From NCBI GenBank assembly GCA_900314495.1, contig OMVJ01000002.1:122535-186534 (forward strand): 64,000 nucleotides of DNA. Reading direction: 5' to 3'. A program made the translations under genes and the position numbers. Below the pieces are notes generated by a model. The model was not told where the DNA came from and ran no database searches. It saw only the letters and a list, made by a program, of their open reading frames with translations. Numbering within the stretch: position 1 is the stretch's first letter; each line of letters opens with the position of its first letter. The DNA comes from an uncultured Olsenella sp. (lineage in GTDB: Bacteria > Actinomycetota > Coriobacteriia > Coriobacteriales > Atopobiaceae). Shown here piece by piece: positions 59,410 through 64,000 of the stretch.

Positions 59410-59426
59410 GCCGCCGGAGCGGCGGC
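59410..59426. terminator. Short hairpin between convergent genes
   Basis: GCCGCC/GGCGGC arms between glpK and the convergent hydrolase gene. A larger GCCCGCGCC/GGCGCGGGC pairing around it is also possible. No T-run. Confidence 0.35.
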
Positions 59427-60389
59427 CTAGGCTCCCAGGCGCGGGCGTTCCGCCTCGTGAACCTGGCGCACCAGCCTGGCCCGGAAGCCGGCGGAGGCAG
59501 ACCCGCCTCCAAGCGGCCAGGAATGCCCCGCGTCCTTATCCACCAGCAGCTCGTGGTCAACCCCCAGGGAATCCAGGCGCGCTGCCAGCCGCCGCGCGTC
59601 TGGCAGCATGAGGTCCCGCCCGCCGCAGGCAATGGTCACGTTGCGCAGCCGCGCCAGGCACTCGTCCCCGTAGTTGAGGGGGCTCACGTAGGGGTCCGCA
59701 AGATCCAGGTCCCCCGCCCATGCCTGCGCAAGGGCGCGCAGGCCGGGGGCAGACAGCCGCACGTCCAAGGGTTCCATGGCCCTGACCTGCGGGTCATTGA
59801 GCTCCAAGTCCAGCCAAGGAGAGACGAGCACCGTCTTCAGCGGCTGCGGCACCCCCTCCTCCGGCAGCCTGCACAGAAGGCCCAGCGCAATGCCGGCACC
59901 AGAGCCGTCGCCCGCCAGCACCACGCGGCGCCCGCGCCTCACCAGGTCGTGGTAGAGGGACTCCGCCAGGTCCGTGGCCTCGAAGGTGTGGTGGCCGGGC
60001 GCCAGGCCGGGAAGCGGCATCACCAGGGGCGCCCAGAGCGCATTGGCCAGCCTGCCACAAAACCGCAGGTGGGCGTTGGTGGGCCTGCGCGCGAAGGCGC
60101 CACCGTGCAAGTAGAGTACAGAGACCTCCGTCGGCGGCACCCTGCCCGCCAGGAGGCTCTGCTTGGGCTGGCGGTCCCCGCCGAAGTAGAGCACCTGAAC
60201 GCCCCGCGAGGCATCCTCCCAAATGTCGTACGTTCGGCTGCTCCAGTCCGGAAGGGCGTACGCACGCCGGTTCTGGACGGCGTGCGCCTCCAGCCAGGCA
60301 CGCGTGCGCTCCTCGCTCTGCAGGATGCGCTTGGGCCCCAGTGCGGCACGCACCGCGGCTGCCGGTGGCAGGGGCCTACTTGCGGCCAA
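59427..60389 (-). CDS. HSL-type alpha/beta-hydrolase with atypical nucleophile elbow
   Basis: 320 residues as read from a TTG at 60389; a GTG at 60353 is an alternative and neither has a clear ribosome site, so the start is uncertain. Hormone-sensitive-lipase-like pattern: VLYLHGGAF (oxyanion HGG), then AGDGSGAGIAL where the family has GDSAGG, so the expected Ser is Gly and a Ser follows one position later. The acid (CGGRDLMLPDA) and His (DAGHSWPL) are present. It may be active with a shifted Ser or be inactive. Overlaps the upstream 101-residue gene by 14 nt. Confidence 0.8.
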   Translation of the reverse strand: MAASRPLPPAAAVRAALGPKRILQSEERTRAWLEAHAVQNRRAYALPDWSSRTYDIWEDASRGVQVLYFGGDRQPKQSLLAGRVPPTEVSVLYLHGGAFARRPTNAHLRFCGRLANALWAPLVMPLPGLAPGHHTFEATDLAESLYHDLVRRGRRVVLAGDGSGAGIALGLLCRLPEEGVPQPLKTVLVSPWLDLELNDPQVRAMEPLDVRLSAPGLRALAQAWAGDLDLADPYVSPLNYGDECLARLRNVTIACGGRDLMLPDARRLAARLDSLGVDHELLVDKDAGHSWPLGGGSASAGFRARLVRQVHEAERPRLGA

Positions 60390-60681
60390 AGAGCCCGCCC
60401 ATCATGCCGCCGATGGCGCCCAGGTCCAGCCCGTCGGAGCCACCCATGCCCTTGAGCATGTTGCTCAGGTCACCAAGGTCCACCTTGCCGAGCAGGCCGC
60501 TTGCGGTGGAGGCGAGCTCGGACAGCTGCTCCTGCGAGACGTTGATGCCGTGCGCCTCCAGCAAGTCCTTCAGACCGGCCAGGTCATCCAGGTCGAAGTC
60601 CTTGAGCTTGTTCATGAGGTCGGTGTCGGCCATGACCTTGGAGGCAAGCTCGCCCAGGTCAATGCGGTTCTGGTCAGCCAT
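60376..60681 (-). CDS. Small helical Gly/Asp/Leu-rich protein
   Basis: 101 residues from the ATG at 60681. Predicted soluble: RIDLGELASKVMADTDLMNK, DLDDLAGLKDLLEAHG, SQEQLSELASTASGLLG, ending in a Gly/Met-rich GAIGGMMGGLFGRK. The repeated Asp-Leu pattern suggests short amphipathic helices. Family unknown. Transcribed just before and overlapping the HSL-type hydrolase gene. Confidence 0.7.
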   Translation of the reverse strand: MADQNRIDLGELASKVMADTDLMNKLKDFDLDDLAGLKDLLEAHGINVSQEQLSELASTASGLLGKVDLGDLSNMLKGMGGSDGLDLGAIGGMMGGLFGRK

Positions 60682-60826
60682 GAGGTTCCCTTCTGTTTGC
60701 GCCCCGCACGTAACGCGGGGCATGCCCACCACATTATGCCCGATGCGCGCGAACCGCCCAAGTGACGTAGAATCGCCCGTGACACACGCAAGCGGCACGG
60801 AATCCGCCGAGGGAACGGGAGTGGCA

Positions 60827-61264
60827 ATGGAGCGAAGGTACAAGTCCAAGCAGGTCATCGTGGTGCGGCGCGACCTCAAGATGCGCAAGGGCAAGATAGC
60901 CGCCCAGGCAGGCCACGCCTGCGTGGAGGCCACCCTCATGGCCCTTGCGCGCGAGGGCCGCCTTGACGAGGTGCGCCTCTCGGCTGACGACTCCTGGGTG
61001 TACCTGGACGAGGGCGATCGCGGCCCCACGGCGCTGAGCGATTGGTTCGACGCGGGCGTTGCCAAGGTCTGCGTGTACGTGGACGGCGAGGAGGCCCTGC
61101 TCGACCTGGCGGAGCGCGGGCGCGAGCTCGGCTTCCTGGTGGCGCTCATCCGCGACGCAGGCTACACGGAGTTCCATGGAGAGCCCACCTACACCTGCCT
61201 CGCCTTCGAGCCCCTTCGCGGAGAGCAGATTGACCCGCTCACGGGTGACCTTCCCTTGTACTAG
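60827..61264 (+). CDS. Pth2-type peptidyl-tRNA hydrolase
   Basis: 145 residues from ATG 60827 (GGGAACGGGAG upstream; a GTG two codons earlier is possible). Pattern of the archaeal/eukaryotic Pth2 family: YKSKQVIVVRRDLKMRKGKI, AAQAGHACVEA, the conserved Asp near LVALIRDAGYTEF and PTYTCLAFEPLRGEQIDPLTG at the end. It recycles peptidyl-tRNA. Bacteria normally use the unrelated Pth1; Pth2 in bacteria is restricted to some lineages. Confidence 0.9.
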   Translation: MERRYKSKQVIVVRRDLKMRKGKIAAQAGHACVEATLMALAREGRLDEVRLSADDSWVYLDEGDRGPTALSDWFDAGVAKVCVYVDGEEALLDLAERGRELGFLVALIRDAGYTEFHGEPTYTCLAFEPLRGEQIDPLTGDLPLY

Positions 61265-61268
61265 CTAT

Positions 61269-61277
61269 TGCTATACT
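61269..61277 (+). promoter_or_regulatory. Extended -10 promoter (TGCTATACT) before the PucR-type gene
   Basis: TATACT with an extended-10 TG lies 130 nt before the PucR-type start. No good -35. The leader includes a GCGTCCCCGGC/GCCTGGGGAACGC hairpin (61318-61347). Confidence 0.5.
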
Positions 61278-61406
61278 TTGTGTGTTCGTACAACGGACCA
61301 TTATCGATTGTCCAAAGGCGTCCCCGGCATTGGAGCCTGGGGAACGCCCAAGCGCAAGCCGACATGAGCAACCCGCAAGGCAACAGGAACGTCGGGAGGG
61401 ACACCC

Positions 61407-63035
61407 ATGTTACTGAGCGAACTTCTCAAGCGCCTGCCCACAGACTCCCTGGACCAGAGCGGACTCGTCGCCCCGGACGTGGACGTCTACAACATCTGCT
61501 TCCTCACGCCCAGCGCCTGCGACCTGAGGCAGGACGTGCTCTACTTTGGCACGGGGGACCTGCTGCCCCTCAGCATGCCCAAGAACCGCATCTTCAGCGT
61601 GGTCGTGTACGGCGACGCGGCCGTGCCGGAGCACCTGTGCGACAACCGCAACGTCAACATTGCGCAGGTCAATCCCAGTGCCGACCCCTTTGCCTGCTAC
61701 AACAAGCTGCAGGCCTACTTCATACAGGACAACGAGGTCTCCAACATAGTCCAGCGCATGACGTCCGCGCACTACTCCAACAACGGGCTCCAGTTCCTGG
61801 TGGAGGAGGCGGCAAAGGCGCTGGACAACCCCATAATGGTGATCGACGCCAGCTACCACTACATTGCCCACCACTTCGTCCTGCCCGCCAACGACGGGAG
61901 CGCCTTCTCCACCGTTCTGGGCAGGGAGCTGCAGACCAGGTCTGTCTCTGAGGAGGGAGTGGCGTACATTCAGAACAGCCGCGTGGGCGACGAGCTGGGG
62001 CGGGTAAGACAGACGGCCGTCATGTACGACGAGCGCCTGGGCTGCCTGACCATGATCGGCGCCGTCATGGTGCACGGCATCTGCATAGCCCACGTCACCA
62101 TGGCGGAGAGGCACCACTCCTTCGGCGCCGTGGACCGCGAGTGCTTTGACCAGCTCGTTCTTCTGGTTGCGCAGGAGATGCAGAAGACGGCCATGTACGA
62201 GGTCCCCGGCAACCAGATGGAGGCCTACTTCCTGGTCAACCTGCTCGGGGACGAGCAGCCGGCAAGCGCCGTCATCCAGCGCCGCCTGCAGCTGCTGAGC
62301 TTCAAGCCGCTCGAGTCGCTCTTCGTCATCTCTCTGCGGCCGCCCGCGGGCAACATGTCGCATCGCGCGGTCGAGAGCGTGGCAGGGCAGCTGCAGGGCG
62401 TGCTCGCCAACAGCATCTACGCCCGGTACGAGGGACAGCTCGTCGCGCTGGTGACGCGCGCGGCAGACTCCGGTCTCAGCCCCTCAGACCTCAAGGTCCT
62501 CACGGACGTGGCGCGCGTCAACAACCTGTCAGTTGGCATCAGCAACCAGTTCAGGGACATGGCGGACGTCCGCCGCCACTACCTGCAGTCACAGAGCGCC
62601 ATCCGCTACGGCAACCAGCTCGCCGACGGCGCACAGGTGGATTCCGTATACCTCTACAGCAGCCTGGCCTACGTGGAGATGCTGGAGGCCGCGGGCAGGG
62701 GCATGCGCCTCCTTGACGCGTGCGACGTGGGCCTCCTTGCGCTGATCCGCCACGACGAGGCACACGGGACCGAGCTCACGGAGACCCTGCTCGCCTACCT
62801 GCAGTCGGGCTGCAGCTCCAAGCGGGCGGCGGACATGCTGGGCCTGCACAAGAACACGCTGCTGTACCGCATAAAGCACGTGCGCGACATGCTGGGCTGC
62901 GACCTGGAGTCCGGCGAGGACCGCTTCCGGCTGCAGCTCTCGTACCGCATCCTGTTCCACCTTGGGCTGCTCGGCCCGCAGCAGGGCGTTGCACGCAAGG
63001 GCCTGCCAGAGGAATCCGGCAACGGCGAGGACTAG
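61407..63035 (+). CDS. PucR/CdaR-family helix-turn-helix regulator
   Basis: 542 residues, GGGAGGGACACCC before the ATG. An N-terminal PucR-like domain (about 1-110: MLLSELLKRLPTDSLDQ, VYGDAAVPEHL), a central GAF-like segment (about 120-260: LDNPIMVIDASYHYIAHHF), and a C-terminal HTH_30 domain (YLQSGCSSKRAADMLGLHKN, TLLYRIKHVRDMLGCDLE). Such regulators respond to metabolites (purines, sugar acids). No obvious catabolic target lies next to it. Confidence 0.9.
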   Translation: MLLSELLKRLPTDSLDQSGLVAPDVDVYNICFLTPSACDLRQDVLYFGTGDLLPLSMPKNRIFSVVVYGDAAVPEHLCDNRNVNIAQVNPSADPFACYNKLQAYFIQDNEVSNIVQRMTSAHYSNNGLQFLVEEAAKALDNPIMVIDASYHYIAHHFVLPANDGSAFSTVLGRELQTRSVSEEGVAYIQNSRVGDELGRVRQTAVMYDERLGCLTMIGAVMVHGICIAHVTMAERHHSFGAVDRECFDQLVLLVAQEMQKTAMYEVPGNQMEAYFLVNLLGDEQPASAVIQRRLQLLSFKPLESLFVISLRPPAGNMSHRAVESVAGQLQGVLANSIYARYEGQLVALVTRAADSGLSPSDLKVLTDVARVNNLSVGISNQFRDMADVRRHYLQSQSAIRYGNQLADGAQVDSVYLYSSLAYVEMLEAAGRGMRLLDACDVGLLALIRHDEAHGTELTETLLAYLQSGCSSKRAADMLGLHKNTLLYRIKHVRDMLGCDLESGEDRFRLQLSYRILFHLGLLGPQQGVARKGLPEESGNGED

Positions 63036-63150
63036 GGCCGGCGCGCAGGCACCACCGGCTGCGTGCGCCGCGCACTTGCACTCGCGCGGTGCCAAATGTG
63101 TGCGCGGTGTGCTGTTGTGGGCCTTCGGACAATTCTCGCCAACTTGTTCA

Positions 63151-63192
63151 ACAGGTACCTGTATTCTCTTCTACCGTTTGACAGGTACCTGT
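63151..63192. promoter_or_regulatory. Twin operator: two identical ACAGGTACCTGT palindromes
   Basis: The perfect 12 bp palindrome ACAGGTACCTGT occurs at 63151-63162 and 63181-63192, spaced 30 bp centre to centre (about three helical turns). A TTGACA (63178-63183) overlaps the second copy. They lie about 70-110 nt before the MarR gene start. This is the expected layout for an autoregulatory site of a dimeric MarR protein. Confidence 0.75.
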
Positions 63193-63259
63193 GTATTTGT
63201 GCAGAGATGATGAAGGCGCAGGTGGCGCCCCACGGTACCGGTAGAGAGGAATCTCAGGA

Positions 63260-64000
63260 ATGACCCAGTACGACGAATTCGAGAACGACCAGGACGAGTT
63301 CGAGGCCGACGACCAGGCACTCGACGAGGCGGGCATGGAGCTCGCGGATGCCACCGCAAACGAGGCGGACGAGGCAGAGGACGGCGCGGAGGACGCTTCC
63401 GCAGACGAGAAGGACACCGACGACGAGCCCACGGATGAGACTCCCCTCACCGACGAGGTCGCCCGCATGAGCGGCCTGCTCCACCGTTACACCAAGAACC
63501 AGTCCGAGGCGCACGGCCGCTTCGGCGATCCCCTGCGTGGCCAGGGCCGTCTGCTCACGCTGCTCAAGTCCAAGCCCGAGACCAGCCAGAAGGAGCTCGG
63601 CTTCCTGCTTGACATGCGTCAGCAGTCCCTGTCTGAGCTTCTTGCCAAGCTCGAGGAGAAGGGCTTCGTCACGCGCGCCAAGTCCGAGGAGGACGGCCGC
63701 GTGATGATGGTCAGCCTGACCGAGGCCGGCAAGGAGGCCGCCCCCGACCTGGACGAGATGAACCAGACGGAGGACGTCTTCAACTGCCTGACCGACGAGG
63801 AGCGTGCGCAGTTCGCGGCGTGCGTGGCCAAGGTCACGAAGTCGCTTGAGCAGAAGCTCGTCGCCATGGGCGACGACCCCAACGCCCGCCCGCAGCGCGA
63901 CCGTCGCGACGGCGGACGCGGTGGCGACCGCGGCGGCTTCCGCGGCGGCCGAGACGACCGCGGCGGCTTCCGCGGCGGGCGTGACTCCCGCGGCGGCGAC
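63260..64000 (+). CDS. MarR-family regulator with acidic N-terminus and RGG-rich tail (3' end cut)
   Basis: 247 codons visible from the ATG at 63260; the window edge cuts the rest. The first 65 residues are highly acidic (DEADEAEDGAEDASADEKDT-type). The MarR winged helix covers about 68-185 (GRLLTLLKSKPETSQKELGF, DMRQQSLSELLAKLEEKGFV, and the wing KSEEDGRVMMVSLTEAG). After PNARPQRDRRDGG comes an RGG/RGGF repeat tail (RGGFRGGRDDRGGF) as found in RNA-binding proteins. The tail is odd for a MarR protein; it may add nucleic-acid affinity. Confidence 0.88.
   Translation, partial: MTQYDEFENDQDEFEADDQALDEAGMELADATANEADEAEDGAEDASADEKDTDDEPTDETPLTDEVARMSGLLHRYTKNQSEAHGRFGDPLRGQGRLLTLLKSKPETSQKELGFLLDMRQQSLSELLAKLEEKGFVTRAKSEEDGRVMMVSLTEAGKEAAPDLDEMNQTEDVFNCLTDEERAQFAACVAKVTKSLEQKLVAMGDDPNARPQRDRRDGGRGGDRGGFRGGRDDRGGFRGGRDSRGGD

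Noticed and set aside
1..64000. tRNA, rRNA, tmRNA, RNase P RNA, SRP RNA and CRISPR arrays
   Set aside because: I looked for the conserved strings (T-loop, SRP GGUCAGG/GGAAGGAAGCA, P RNA GAGGAAAGUC) and for spaced direct repeats in the intergenic regions and saw none; this was by eye, so a weak tRNA could be missed.

Overview
This 64 kb window is GC-rich chromosomal DNA, with G/C at most third codon positions and genes packed with short gaps or 1-14 nt overlaps. GatCAB amidotransferase, SufCBDSU with an Rrf2 regulator, MurT/GatD, LCP, Asp23/AmaP, a mannose-family PTS and a YkuD L,D-transpeptidase point to a Gram-positive, fermentative bacterium. My best guess is a coriobacterium of the Olsenella/Atopobium type (inference). 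No rRNA, tRNA, CRISPR array, phage block or complete transposon was seen.

Layout. 1-3.4 kb: gatCAB on the minus strand, with gatB cut by the window edge. 3.5-6.9 kb: a mannose-family PTS operon (IIA-IIB-IIC-IID plus a small membrane protein). 7.1-8.6 kb: a membrane-anchored alpha/beta-hydrolase-like protein without its nucleophile serine. 8.8-14.4 kb: sufC-B-D-S-U and an Rrf2 regulator. 14.5-19.8 kb: a secreted repeat/lysozyme-like protein, class II aldolase, a Ser/Thr-rich membrane protein, a DUF1275 protein and a small protein. 19.8-23.0 kb: a TPP-riboswitch-controlled thiamine-precursor ABC transporter. 23.0-24.35 kb: an Rpn/PD-(D/E)XK-type gene bracketed by palindromic repeats. 24.35-29.4 kb: AmaP-DUF2273-Asp23-MurT-GatD-acyltransferase, a cell-envelope operon. 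29.5-34.4 kb: LCP protein, membrane J-domain protein, a possible SecB-fold protein, and DUF47-Pit phosphate uptake behind a Pho-box-like array. 34.5-41.2 kb: ACT/PaaK pair, methyltransferase, HD hydrolase, DUF349 protein and unknowns. 41.3-43.7 kb: a secreted ComEC-type metallo-beta-lactamase protein and a second lysozyme-like secreted protein. 43.7-44.8 kb: a gene-poor stretch with orphan hairpins. 44.8-50.5 kb: orphan TatA, LysR, L,D-transpeptidase, MBL protein, a MATE gene broken by an in-frame amber codon, and a PH-like membrane protein bracketed by repeats. 50.6-54.9 kb: a MoxR AAA / DUF2201-VWA / helical-repeat three-gene cluster. 55-64 kb: LytTR regulator, DUF3592 protein, lysophospholipase-like hydrolase with glpK, an atypical HSL-type hydrolase, Pth2-type peptidyl-tRNA hydrolase, PucR-type regulator, and a MarR regulator with an RGG-rich tail behind twin perfect palindromes.

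Themes. Envelope genes dominate: isoglutaminyl amidation (MurT/GatD), L,D cross-linking, LCP ligation, alkaline-shock membrane proteins and secreted lysozyme-like proteins. The features least explained by standard annotation are a family of about 31 bp imperfect palindromes (core GGGGACG, arms TGAGACA/TGTCTCA) that brackets two loci and builds the promoter of the TPP operon, the AAA/VWA/helical-repeat cluster, the 11 bp direct-repeat array before the phosphate genes, and the two identical ACAGGTACCTGT palindromes before the MarR gene.
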